Origin: Arthrobacter celericrescens
Lineage (GTDB): Bacteria > Actinomycetota > Actinomycetes > Actinomycetales > Micrococcaceae
Direction: 5' to 3'
NCBI RefSeq assembly: GCF_003614925.1
Contig: NZ_QYLP01000021.1
Span: 62,001-126,000 of the forward strand
Length of the DNA: 64,000 nucleotides
Shown: positions 8,478 to 17,328 of the stretch, piece by piece
Layout: every line of letters begins with the position of its first letter
How positions within the stretch are numbered: the first letter of the stretch is position 1
Program-made: the position numbers and the translations under genes
The notes under the pieces: model-generated
What the model was told of the DNA's origin: nothing
The model's database searches: none
Seen by the model: the letters and a program-made list of their open reading frames with translations, nothing else

Positions 8478-9844
8478 CGACGGCGGCCCGCACCCAGGCG
8501 CCGCCGCTGGCCGTGCGTTTGGGGGATTGGGTGGCCGGGATGGCCAGCCAGCCGCTCTCCCCCGGGCAGGCCCGGAAGGCCTCCGACCATCTCCTCGACA
8601 CGCTCGGCGCCATGGTGGCCGGCCAGGACGAGCCCGCGGCCCAAGCCGCGCGTAAGGTGTTCCGCCGGCCCGGGCCGGTGCCGCTGGCCGGCGTCGCTGG
8701 TTTGTGGCATCACGGCGCCACCGTGGATCCGCTGGACGCCGCCTTCGTCAATGCCGTGGCCGCCCACTGCCTTGAGATCGACGACACCGAAGGTTGCGAC
8801 CACTCCGGTGCGGTGGTGGTCCCGGTGTTGCTTTCGCTTCTTCCTGCTGGGGACACGCCCGACGGCGGCGCCCGCCCGGGCGGGCGGCTCCTCCCTGCGC
8901 TGGTGGCCGGCTATGAGGTGGGACGCCGGGTGCAGCTCGCACTCGGCGGCTACGAGCGGCACAACGCCCGCGGCTGGCATTCGACGGCGACCTGCGGCGT
9001 GTTCGCGGCGGCGGCCGCCGCCTCGGTGATGCTGGGGCTGGACGGCCGGCAGTCGGCGTCGGCCTTGGGCATCGCGGCGAGTTCAAGCGCCGGCAGCTGG
9101 GCATTCTCCGCCGACGGCAGCATGACCAAGCAATTCCACCCGGGGAAGGCCGCGCGGGCAGGGCTTGAAGCCGCGCTCCTGGCGCAGGCGGGCGCGAGCG
9201 GTCCGCAGCAGGTGTTCGAGCCGGTGTGGGGAGGGTTCTTCGCCACCCACGGCGGCCCGGACGGCGCCGGCTCCGGCAAAGTGGAACCCGGTCTCCTAGT
9301 GGAAGGTTTGGGCTCCGTGTGGCACTTCGAACACTCGGCCATCAAGCCCTACGCCAGTTGCCGCAGCGCCCACTCTGCCATCGACGCATTCCTGGACATC
9401 CTCGCCGCGGAGGGCCTGGAGCCCGCGGATATCCGGGCCGTGCGGGTGCACGTCAACGACTTCCTGCGGCCCATGATCTGCCCGCCCGCGCCGGCGGACG
9501 CCGCCCAGTCCCGGATGAGCCTGTCGGTGTCCTTGGCGCTCTTGTGTGAGGGCAGGGAGCTGATGCCGGAGGACTTCAGGCACTTCGACAGCCCCGCGAT
9601 CTTGGAGCAGCTGGCGCGCATCGAGGTTGTGCGGGATCCGGAGGGCGGGCGCGAGCCGTTGGTGGAGGTCGTCACGGACAGCGGGACCTTCGCCTCGCGG
9701 GTGGAGCATGCCCGGGGCGGGGCAAGGCACCCCCTCAGCCCCGCCGAGGTGGAAGGGAAGTTCCGCCGACTCACGGCGGACCGCTTGGACGTGGCGCAGC
9801 AGGCGGAGTGGATCGCCTTTGCCCGGGACCTGCTCGCCTTTTGA
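8474..9844 (+). CDS. MmgE/PrpD family protein
   Basis: A 456-residue protein of the MmgE/PrpD family, whose known members are 2-methylcitrate dehydratase, cis-aconitate decarboxylase and iminodisuccinate epimerase. Visible blocks: ALSPGQ-like helix with DTLGAMVAG, NAVAAHCLEIDDTE (about 85-98), GYEVGRRV, RGWHSTATCGVFAAAAAAS (about 158-176), SMTKQFHPGKAARAG, and KPYASCRSAHSAIDA (about 291-305). The ATG at 8474 overlaps the preceding stop (ATGA). Beside an argininosuccinate-lyase-like enzyme, an epimerase or isomerase role on a C4-dicarboxylate derivative is more likely than methylcitrate metabolism, because no prpB or prpC is present. Confidence 0.87.
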   Translation: MTTAARTQAPPLAVRLGDWVAGMASQPLSPGQARKASDHLLDTLGAMVAGQDEPAAQAARKVFRRPGPVPLAGVAGLWHHGATVDPLDAAFVNAVAAHCLEIDDTEGCDHSGAVVVPVLLSLLPAGDTPDGGARPGGRLLPALVAGYEVGRRVQLALGGYERHNARGWHSTATCGVFAAAAAASVMLGLDGRQSASALGIAASSSAGSWAFSADGSMTKQFHPGKAARAGLEAALLAQAGASGPQQVFEPVWGGFFATHGGPDGAGSGKVEPGLLVEGLGSVWHFEHSAIKPYASCRSAHSAIDAFLDILAAEGLEPADIRAVRVHVNDFLRPMICPPAPADAAQSRMSLSVSLALLCEGRELMPEDFRHFDSPAILEQLARIEVVRDPEGGREPLVEVVTDSGTFASRVEHARGGARHPLSPAEVEGKFRRLTADRLDVAQQAEWIAFARDLLAF

Positions 9845-9877
9845 GCTGCCCGCCCATCGAAAACCGCCGCACCGTCC

Positions 9878-9936
9878 CAAATGTTGTTTGCCCGCCCAAA
9901 TTTGAGCGGGCAAACAACATTTCCTCAGGCGGAAGC
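9878..9936. repeat. Intergenic palindromic repeat, copy 2 (perfect 17-bp arms)
   Basis: Arms 9879-9895 and 9906-9922 are exact complements around a 10-nt loop containing AAATTT. The same sequence, less perfect, occurs at 1729-1787 with the same GGCGGAAGC flank. It lies between the convergent MmgE/PrpD and fructanase genes and probably ends transcription from both sides. Confidence 0.7.
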
Positions 9937-9956
9937 TTCCCAGCGAAGCTAAAACC

Positions 9957-12900
9957 TCAGAGCGGCGTGACCACCAGGTCCTGGTAGGCGGCGCGGCCGT
10001 CGAAAACGTTCACACCCACCTTTCCCGAACCAAACTGCGCGTCCGTGATGTCGATCAGCTGTGCGCCGTCCACGGAGACGGTGATCCGGTTCCCCTGGAC
10101 CGCCGAGTCCAACTGGTAGCTCACTCCCTGGGACAGGGCCAGCGGGACCTTCGCCAGGATGCCGGTGGTGGGGTTGAACACGCCGTTGACCAGCACAAAC
10201 ACCCGGACTTCGCGCAGGTTCGGGTCCAGGTTCACGTAGTACGCGCTGGATCCATCAGCGGACGACCGCAGCAGCACCGAACCCGCACCGCCGTAACCGT
10301 GCTCCGGGGCGAGGTCGCGGTTGCGCATGGCGCCCGCGAACGGCTCACCGCCGAAGCGCACCGCGGCCTGCACCCGCACGTCCGTGAACGACGACGGACT
10401 CATGGCCGTGGAGTCCTTGTCGAAGGTTCCGGCCAGCCCGGCACCCGTGCTTTCCCAGCGCCCGCCGGGCACCACCGAGTAAGCGCCCAGGTTGTGCCGG
10501 GCGCTTCCGGCCGCCGCAGGCAGCGGGGCCGACGGCGGAGCGGACGTCAGGCGCGCAGTGTCGCCGAGCTGGTGGACCTTGACCGAGACGAGCCGGGCAG
10601 CGCCGCCCGCTGCGGTGAAGGACAGCCCTGTGGAGGAAGGGTCCGGGAACACGTGGGAAGAGATCGACGCCGTCCCGTCCCCGCCGAAGACCTCCACCGA
10701 GGACGCGTCCACCAGGACCCTCAGCTTCACCCGTCGCTCGGACCCCACCACCGTGGAACTCCACGGCGCCGAGGAGTTATCAGCGGCGGTCCCGGCGAAG
10801 TAGCGCGTAAAGTCCTCCCGGCCGGAGCTGCCGCGGTCCAGCGTAAGAGTGCCCGCGCCGGCGTCGAACCTCACGGACGTTTCCTGCGCACCCGTGGAGC
10901 CGCTCCCCTTCCGCAGCCCGAAGGCGAAGGACGAGGCGCCGCCGGTGGAGGGCAGGCCCACCTCGGCCTCGAGCTCGAAGGAACGCCCGGATGCGGCAGC
11001 CAGCGGATTGGCCGAGCTCGGGGTCACGGTGACGTCCGAGGCCTGCCAGGTGGAAGACCGCAATGACTCTTCCTCCACCACCGGAGCCTGCGTCAGCCGC
11101 AGCCCGCTCCCGGCTATGTCCACCAGTTTCAGCTCGCGCGGGATGCTGAGCTGGCCGTTCCAGCGGCCCGTGGGCGGGCTGAACGCGTAGTCCCAGTTGC
11201 TCATCCAGCCGATCATGATCCGGCGGCCGTCCGGCGCGCCGAAGAAGCTCATGGCGGCGTAGTAGTCCCGGCCGTGGTCGGCCTCAAGCACCTGCGTTGC
11301 CGGAGTATCCGGGGTGAAGCTGCTGCCATTCCAGGTCCCGGTGACGTACTGCGCCGCGGAGCCGTTGGTGGCGCGCACCGCACCGGTGCTCCAGTACAGC
11401 ACCCAGCGCGAGGTCCCGGGCTGTCCCTCCACAGGCATCGAGAAGAAGTCAGGGCATTCGAAGACGCCGCCGCGCACCCAGTCGCCGTAGCCGAAGGAAC
11501 TGGCGAAGGTCCAGGACACCAGGTTGGTGGAGGTGTAGAAGCGGATGTGGTCGCCGGCGGCCACCACCATCACCCACTTGCCCGCAACAGCGTCCCAGCT
11601 GACCTTGGGGTCGCGGAAGTCCCAGCCTCCGTTTGCGCCGCCCGGGTTCTGCACCACGGGCGCTTCCTGGACCAGTCGCCAGGAGCGGCCCTTGTCCGAG
11701 CTGTAGGCGGCCCGGACGGACTGGTTGCCGTTGGGGGCGTCGTGGTTGAAGGAGGTGAAGAAGGCCACCAGTCCTCCACCGGACACACCGTTGAAGAGCC
11801 CGCTGGAATTGGACGCGTCCACCACGGCCGAACCGGACCAGGACTCCCCCGAGGCCAGGTGCGGCAGGGCGATGGGCAGTTGCTTCCAGTGGATGAGGTC
11901 GGTACTGACGGCATGCGCCCAGCGCCCGCGGTCCTGGTGGAAGAGGTGGTACTCGCCCGCGAAGTAGACCAGGCCGTTGGGGTCCGAGCTGCTGCCCGAA
12001 TTCTGCGAGTAGTGGTAGCCGGGCTGGTAGAGCCCGTTCATGTACTCCTCCACAGCGTCCACCCGGACGTTCTGGAACGTCGCGGACCCTCCGACCACCA
12101 CCAATGCCGCACCCGTCCCGGCGGCCGTGCCGGCGTTGCCATTTAGCACGGCCGTGCCATTTACCAGGACGCTCGCGGTGCTGCCCTGCAGTGTGAGCTG
12201 GACCCGGTTGAACGGGGACAAGGACGTCTGCTGTGCCGCGGTGAAGCTTCCCCCGGGCAGCGTTCCGGAGAGCAGGAGCGCGCCGGTGGCGCGGTTGTAC
12301 AGCTTCGCGGTCCCGGCGCCCGGGTCGATCCGCAATTCAGTGCCGCCGCTGCCGTCGGGATTGCTCCGGACCACCACCGAGGCGGTCGCCGGGGAGGCGA
12401 CGTTCAGGTCAAGGGAGGCGACGACGTCGGACGCCACCGCCGGGACGAAACGCACCGCGCTGCCGGACGACGCAGTCCCCCGCAGCCCGCGCGCGTCCGG
12501 CTCCCATGCACCGGAACCAACGCGCCAGCCCTGCAGCGACGATTCGAGCCCGCGCAGCGTCATGCCCTGGAAGACCGTGGTGCCGTTGTAGGACAGCAGG
12601 CCGACATTTCCGGAGCCCACGCTGGAGTCGGTGGCCGTGATGGACGGCATGGCCCCGTTGGGGTCCAGGAAATCGGTCTGCCAGTACACGGCCAGCTGCG
12701 TTCCGGTGGCGGTGACGCGCAGTCGGTAGACCTTGTTCAGGGTGATCGCCGTGGTGAAGGTCCCCAGGGTGGCGTTGTCCGAAACGCGGTAAAGCCGCAG
12801 CCGCCCCGCGTTCGGGTCCACCTCGGCGGCGTAACCGGAGGTGCCAGCGGCGTTGCTGCGGAACAGGACCGCCCCCACCCCGTAGGTGGAGGTGAGCTGG

Positions 12901-13673
12901 ATGTCGGTGGTGAAGTCGACGTCGGCGGGTGACTGCCCGGTGGCGACGGCGCGGACGTTGATGTCCGCCGGCGCGGCGCCCCGGAATCCGGTGGCGGTGG
13001 CCTGCCAGGCGGAGGCGGAGGACCCGGACCAGCCGTCCACGTTGGTGTCGATGGTCCGCACGCCCGGGGTGCCGAAAGCGACCGTGCCGTTGTAGGCGTG
13101 CAGGCCCACATGGCCGCTGTTGTAGCGGTGGTCCGTGGCGTCGATCCGCTCCACGCCGTCCACGGCCACGTAGATCCGCGGCCCGTCCACGTGCACGTCC
13201 ACGGTGTAGGACTGGCCGGTGTTCAGCGGCACCGAGGCCGGGGTGGTGATGTCCTGGCCGGTGGCCAGGTCGAAGAGCCGCACCCGGTCCAGGTTCGGAT
13301 CGATCGTGGCCGCATACCCGGCCCCCGCGTCGGGGGTGGCCCGGAAGACGAGCGCTCCGACCCCAAAGGGGGTTCCGGCGTCGACCTTTACTCCCGCGGT
13401 GTAGCGGGCCGTGCCCGCCACGAGCTGCTCGCTGATGGCCGCTGCGTTCTGCCCGGACTGCGCGACGGCGGTGTACCCGCCCTGCGAGGTCCGGGTCCAG
13501 CTGCCGCTGACGCCCACGGCGTCCGGCATGGCACTGGTGGTGCTGTTGAGGGTGACCGGGCTTGGGCCTGCTTCAGAAGGGCCGAGGGCGGCCGCGGGAA
13601 CAGCTGCCCCCGTTCCCGCGAAACCCACACCAAGGACTGCGGCCGTGAGGCCGGCAACTATTCTCTTGTGCAT
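9957..13673 (-). CDS. Secreted multidomain GH32 fructanase (levanase/inulinase type)
   Basis: A 1238-residue secreted enzyme: signal peptide (1-30, ending AALG), three related beta-sandwich modules (about 45-205, 215-375, 385-540), a GH32 catalytic region (about 550-1060), and a fourth module (about 1085-1238). GH32 residues are SSDPNG with nucleophile D564, FRDPK (686-690) and acid/base E739 in the ECPD box. The modules share a GxVGLxxYNGTxxF pattern typical of LamG or DUF1080-like carbohydrate-binding folds. It hydrolyses beta-fructans outside the cell and is the last gene of the LacI operon. No LPXTG or membrane anchor is seen at the C-terminus. Confidence 0.93.
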   Translation of the reverse strand: MHKRIVAGLTAAVLGVGFAGTGAAVPAAALGPSEAGPSPVTLNSTTSAMPDAVGVSGSWTRTSQGGYTAVAQSGQNAAAISEQLVAGTARYTAGVKVDAGTPFGVGALVFRATPDAGAGYAATIDPNLDRVRLFDLATGQDITTPASVPLNTGQSYTVDVHVDGPRIYVAVDGVERIDATDHRYNSGHVGLHAYNGTVAFGTPGVRTIDTNVDGWSGSSASAWQATATGFRGAAPADINVRAVATGQSPADVDFTTDIQLTSTYGVGAVLFRSNAAGTSGYAAEVDPNAGRLRLYRVSDNATLGTFTTAITLNKVYRLRVTATGTQLAVYWQTDFLDPNGAMPSITATDSSVGSGNVGLLSYNGTTVFQGMTLRGLESSLQGWRVGSGAWEPDARGLRGTASSGSAVRFVPAVASDVVASLDLNVASPATASVVVRSNPDGSGGTELRIDPGAGTAKLYNRATGALLLSGTLPGGSFTAAQQTSLSPFNRVQLTLQGSTASVLVNGTAVLNGNAGTAAGTGAALVVVGGSATFQNVRVDAVEEYMNGLYQPGYHYSQNSGSSSDPNGLVYFAGEYHLFHQDRGRWAHAVSTDLIHWKQLPIALPHLASGESWSGSAVVDASNSSGLFNGVSGGGLVAFFTSFNHDAPNGNQSVRAAYSSDKGRSWRLVQEAPVVQNPGGANGGWDFRDPKVSWDAVAGKWVMVVAAGDHIRFYTSTNLVSWTFASSFGYGDWVRGGVFECPDFFSMPVEGQPGTSRWVLYWSTGAVRATNGSAAQYVTGTWNGSSFTPDTPATQVLEADHGRDYYAAMSFFGAPDGRRIMIGWMSNWDYAFSPPTGRWNGQLSIPRELKLVDIAGSGLRLTQAPVVEEESLRSSTWQASDVTVTPSSANPLAAASGRSFELEAEVGLPSTGGASSFAFGLRKGSGSTGAQETSVRFDAGAGTLTLDRGSSGREDFTRYFAGTAADNSSAPWSSTVVGSERRVKLRVLVDASSVEVFGGDGTASISSHVFPDPSSTGLSFTAAGGAARLVSVKVHQLGDTARLTSAPPSAPLPAAAGSARHNLGAYSVVPGGRWESTGAGLAGTFDKDSTAMSPSSFTDVRVQAAVRFGGEPFAGAMRNRDLAPEHGYGGAGSVLLRSSADGSSAYYVNLDPNLREVRVFVLVNGVFNPTTGILAKVPLALSQGVSYQLDSAVQGNRITVSVDGAQLIDITDAQFGSGKVGVNVFDGRAAYQDLVVTPL

Positions 13674-13709
13674 TCAGATCGCCTTTGATCACGTTGTCAT
13701 GGAATCGAC

Positions 13710-13757
13710 TGCTGAGTAGTTGTCGTTCTGAGGGCTCAAAACGACAACTACTCAGCA
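13710..13757 (-). terminator. Strong hairpin between the two GH32 genes
   Basis: TGCTGAGTAGTTGTCGTT (13710-13727) is exactly complementary to 13740-13757. After one mismatch the stem continues with TGAG/CTCA around GG. It overlaps the stop codon of the upstream GH32 gene and lies 37 nt before the secreted fructanase. It may be an attenuator, an mRNA stabiliser or a dispersed repeat. No T-tract follows on either strand. Confidence 0.6.
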
Positions 13758-15316
13758 ATCGATGAAGGGAAAAGGACGCGTTCGCCTCCAAAGATCTCCC
13801 CCATGGTCCAGGCATCGAAGGACAGCAACCGCGCTGTTCCGGCGGTGGCCACCAGGGTGACGTTGCCGCCGTCGAGTACCGGGTACACGCGGGCGGTGAG
13901 CGGCTTGCCGTTCGCGAAGATCTCGACGGCGGAGCGGTCCACCAGGACGCGCAGGGAGACGCGCCCGCCGGGCATGGCCACTGGGCCTTCCTTGGGTTCG
14001 GTGTCGAGCCCTTCCTCTTCGGCGGCGATGCTGCTGCGGCTGCGGTCCAGCCGCAGCGTTCCGGAGGTGCCGTCCGGGTCCAGGGCCAGTTCGACGGCGG
14101 TTTCCTCGCGTCCGTCGTCGGAGCCAAACAGCCCGAGCCGCACTACCGAGCCGACGGACAGCTGGAGCTCAAGTTCCAGATCGAGCTGCTTGCCGGAGAT
14201 TCCGGTCTCCACTGGCGTGCCGGCACCCACCAACACCTGCCCCGGAACCTGGACATGTCCGGTCCGGAGCCGTTCCAGTTCCGGCACCGGCGCGAAAGAC
14301 AGCGTGCCGTCCTCGGCCAGGGTGGTCACGCGGGGCAGGCTCATCACCCCGGACCAGCCGGCTTCCACGGCGGTTTCCTCGGGCCGCCCTTCCTGCAGCC
14401 AGCCGAACATGATCCGGCGGCCTGACTCATCGAGGAAGGACTGCGGGGCGTAGAAGAACCGGCCACCGTAGTCGAGCCGGTGCAGGGCGGCGGGTTCGAA
14501 GGTGTCCCCGGAGTACCGGCCGCTCCAGTACAGCGGGTGGCGGGTGTCGCCGTCGTTCCAGGCGGAGAAGACCAGCGCATCCGGCGCCGCATCCTCCGAG
14601 GCACCGCCCAAAACACCTGCACCCGCGCGGAACAGGTCCACGCATTCCCACATGGTGCCGGTCCAGTCCGTGGCGTCCGGATCACCCGAGGCGTCGCCGA
14701 TGAACAGCGGGCCCACGTAGTCCCAGGAGCGCAGGTCCGCGGACTCGTAGAGGAACGCCGTGCCGCCGCGGCCGCGGATGCCCGAGCCCACCAGCTGCCG
14801 CCACATGGAACCCTCGCGCCACACGCAGTGGTCCCGGTAAGCGGTGATGTCGACGCCAGCCGGCGGGGCCGCGATCACCGGGTTTTCCGGGGCCTTGCTC
14901 CAGCTCAGCAGATCGGGCGAACCGACCGCCACGCAGGGCAGTTCGTGCTCGCCGTGTCGGCCGGAGTACACCAGGGTGGGCACACCGCCGTCGTTCACGA
15001 GGACGCCGGACCAGCAGCCGTCCCGGTCCGGATCCCCGGAACCAGACCCCGGCTCCAGCGCCACCGGCGCGTCCTCCCAGTGCACCAGGTCCGTGGAGAC
15101 CGCGTGGCCCCAGAGGATGCGGTGGTGGAAGGCCCCTTCCGGGTTGTATTGGTAGAAGAGGTGGTACGTGCCGTTCCACTGGCTGACGCCGTTGGGATCG
15201 TTGAGCCAGCCGGCCGGGGAAACGAAGTGGAAGCGGGGCCGGTGCGGGTCGGCCTCGGCGCGGGCCACGAGTTCGCCGCGGGGAACGGTGGCCAGCGGGT
15301 GCGTCAGTTCAGTCAT
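13748..15316 (-). CDS. Cytoplasmic GH32 beta-fructosidase
   Basis: A 522-residue protein without a signal peptide: five-bladed GH32 domain with WLNDPNG (nucleophile D40), RDH (161-163, transition-state stabiliser) and ECVD (acid/base E224), then a C-terminal beta-sandwich (about 365-515) with the usual SVEIF-like DRSAVEIFANG motif. It should release fructose from fructo-oligosaccharides or sucrose after import. Its ATG directly follows the DppF-like stop (TGAATG), so it is coupled to the transporter genes. Confidence 0.93.
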   Translation of the reverse strand: MTELTHPLATVPRGELVARAEADPHRPRFHFVSPAGWLNDPNGVSQWNGTYHLFYQYNPEGAFHHRILWGHAVSTDLVHWEDAPVALEPGSGSGDPDRDGCWSGVLVNDGGVPTLVYSGRHGEHELPCVAVGSPDLLSWSKAPENPVIAAPPAGVDITAYRDHCVWREGSMWRQLVGSGIRGRGGTAFLYESADLRSWDYVGPLFIGDASGDPDATDWTGTMWECVDLFRAGAGVLGGASEDAAPDALVFSAWNDGDTRHPLYWSGRYSGDTFEPAALHRLDYGGRFFYAPQSFLDESGRRIMFGWLQEGRPEETAVEAGWSGVMSLPRVTTLAEDGTLSFAPVPELERLRTGHVQVPGQVLVGAGTPVETGISGKQLDLELELQLSVGSVVRLGLFGSDDGREETAVELALDPDGTSGTLRLDRSRSSIAAEEEGLDTEPKEGPVAMPGGRVSLRVLVDRSAVEIFANGKPLTARVYPVLDGGNVTLVATAGTARLLSFDAWTMGEIFGGERVLFPSSIAE

Positions 15317-16369
15317 TCAGGAGACCTTGGATTCTACGAGGGCGTGGCCGGCCGAGCCGGCGGCGGGACGGTACAGGTGGCAGCGCACCCAATGGCGGTT
15401 GTCGGGGCTGCCCACCCGGTGGCGGACGGGATGCTCGGCGGAGCAGGGCTGTTCCGGGTCGCCGTCGAACGCACACGACGCCGGACTCATCACCGCAGCG
15501 CGCAGCTCCGCCCGGCGGACGGGGTCATAGGAGCCCGAACGCGCCGGATCCGGCACGGCGGAGACCAGCAGTTGCGTGTACGGATGGGCCGGGTTGGCCA
15601 GTAGGTCCAGGGACTCGCCTTCCTCCACGAGCTCACCGGCGAACATCACGGCCGTCCGGTCCGCGAGGTAGCGGGCGGAGGCGAGGTCGTGGGTGATGTA
15701 GAGCATGGAGATGCCCTGTTCGTCGCGGAGCTTGCGCATCAGGTTCAGGATCCCGATCCGCACCGAGACGTCCAGCATGGACGTAGGCTCGTCGGCGAGG
15801 ATCACCTGCGGTTCCACGGCGAGCGCCCGGGCGATGGCCACGCGCTGCCGCTGTCCGCCGGAGAGTTCGTGCGGGTAGGAGTTGAGCATGTCCGGCTGCA
15901 GGCCCACGGTGGTCATGAGCTCCTCGAGGCGGCGCTGGGTTTCCGTGGCGGAGCCGGCCTTGCCGTGGATGGCCAAGGAGCGGCGCAGGAAGTGCTCGAT
16001 CCGGTGGGCCGGGTTGAGCGAGCCGAAGGGGTCCTGGAACACCATCTGCAGCTGCGAACGGAACGCGCGGGAGGCCTGGAAGCGGTCGCGCTTGAGGACG
16101 TCGACGCCGTCCAGCAGGATTGCGCCGGAGCTCGGCTTTTCGAGGCGTGCCACGCAGCGGGCCAGGGTGCTCTTGCCGGAACCGGACTCGCCCACCAGGG
16201 CCACGATTTCGCCGCGGCCCAGGCTCAGGTCCACCTGGTGAAGGGCCCGGACGGACCTGCGGGAGAGCAGCCCGCCGATGGGGAAGGTCTTGCTGAGGCC
16301 GCGGATTTCCAGGGCTGGTTGCCCGGTTCCGGCGGCGGGCGCCGCGGCGCCCAGAACAGTGCTGCTCAT
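15317..16369 (-). CDS. Dpp/Opp-type ABC transporter ATP-binding protein (DppF-like)
   Basis: A 350-residue ATPase with Walker A VGESGSGKST, signature [15 protein letters not shown], Walker B ILADEPTSMLD and C-terminal oligopeptide-transporter extension (HPYTQLLVSAVPDP, then a CAFDGDPEQPCSAEHP segment with cysteines like those binding an iron-sulfur cluster in related ATPases). It overlaps the preceding ATPase gene by ATGA. Its place between permeases and GH32 genes argues that this peptide-type transporter carries fructo-oligosaccharides. Confidence 0.93.
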   Translation of the reverse strand: MSSTVLGAAAPAAGTGQPALEIRGLSKTFPIGGLLSRRSVRALHQVDLSLGRGEIVALVGESGSGKSTLARCVARLEKPSSGAILLDGVDVLKRDRFQASRAFRSQLQMVFQDPFGSLNPAHRIEHFLRRSLAIHGKAGSATETQRRLEELMTTVGLQPDMLNSYPHELSGGQRQRVAIARALAVEPQVILADEPTSMLDVSVRIGILNLMRKLRDEQGISMLYITHDLASARYLADRTAVMFAGELVEEGESLDLLANPAHPYTQLLVSAVPDPARSGSYDPVRRAELRAAVMSPASCAFDGDPEQPCSAEHPVRHRVGSPDNRHWVRCHLYRPAAGSAGHALVESKVS

Positions 16370-17328
16370 CGGGAGGCTCCTTCCAGGGCGGATCCGCCGG
16401 CCGCGCCGGCAGCGACACCAAACGGTGCCACGAAATGGCCGGGCGAGGCCTCGGCGAGGTCGGGGATGTTGCGGAACTTCACGCCGTCGGCCAGTCCCGC
16501 GAGCGGGACCCGCGGCCCGGTGAGCGGCGGGAAGGCGCCCATGAGGGCCTGGGTGTAGGGGTGCTGCGGGGCGGTGTGGATGTCCGCGGCTTTGGCGGTT
16601 TCGACGATCCGGCCGCCGTACATCACGGCCATGCGGTGCGAGAGCTCCACCATGAGGGACATGTCGTGCGTGATGAACAGGACGGAGAAGCCCAGTTCGT
16701 GCTGCAGTTCCTTGATCTGGGCCATGATTTCCTGCTGCACCACCACATCCAGCGCGGTAGTGGGCTCGTCCAGGATCAGCAACGACGGCTTGAGCGCCAC
16801 CGCCATGGCGATCACGGCCCGCTGCCGCATGCCGCCGGAGAGCTGGTGGGGGTAGGACTTCAGCCGCACCGGATCGATCCGCACCAGTTCCAGCAGTTCC
16901 GCGGCCCGGCGCAGCGATTCCTTGCGCGAGTAGCCGGCGTGGGTGGTGTAGATGTCCGTGATCTGTTCGCCGATGGTCAGCACCGGGTTGAGCGAGTTCA
17001 TGGCCGACTGGAACACCATGGCCACGTCCTGCCAGCGGAAGCGCCGCAGCTCCTCCGGGCCCATGGCCAGCACGTCCTTGCCGCCGAAGCGGATGCTGCC
17101 GCCGGCGATCTTCGCCGGGTCCTTGAGCAGGCGCATGATCGAGTTGGCGATGGTGGACTTGCCGCAGCCGGATTCCCCGGCCAAGCCAAAGATCTCGCCG
17201 GTGCCGATGCTGAAAGACACACGGTCGACGGCGGTGGTTGAGCGGGTGTCGCCCACGTACTTCACGGTGAGGTCCTTGACCTCCAGGACCGGCTCGTGCG
17301 AGCCGAAGGAGACCTGGGAAACAGTCAT
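16366..17328 (-). CDS. Dpp/Opp-type ABC transporter ATP-binding protein (DppD-like)
   Basis: A 320-residue ATPase: Walker A GESGCGKST, Q-loop VFQSAMNSLNPV, signature LSGGMRQRAVIAMA, Walker B LILDEPTTALD, H-loop ITHD, and the HTAPQHPYTQALMGAFPPL tail typical of DppD. It overlaps both neighbours by 4 bases. It pairs with the following ATPase to drive the two permeases. Confidence 0.93.
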   Translation of the reverse strand: MTVSQVSFGSHEPVLEVKDLTVKYVGDTRSTTAVDRVSFSIGTGEIFGLAGESGCGKSTIANSIMRLLKDPAKIAGGSIRFGGKDVLAMGPEELRRFRWQDVAMVFQSAMNSLNPVLTIGEQITDIYTTHAGYSRKESLRRAAELLELVRIDPVRLKSYPHQLSGGMRQRAVIAMAVALKPSLLILDEPTTALDVVVQQEIMAQIKELQHELGFSVLFITHDMSLMVELSHRMAVMYGGRIVETAKAADIHTAPQHPYTQALMGAFPPLTGPRVPLAGLADGVKFRNIPDLAEASPGHFVAPFGVAAGAAGGSALEGASR

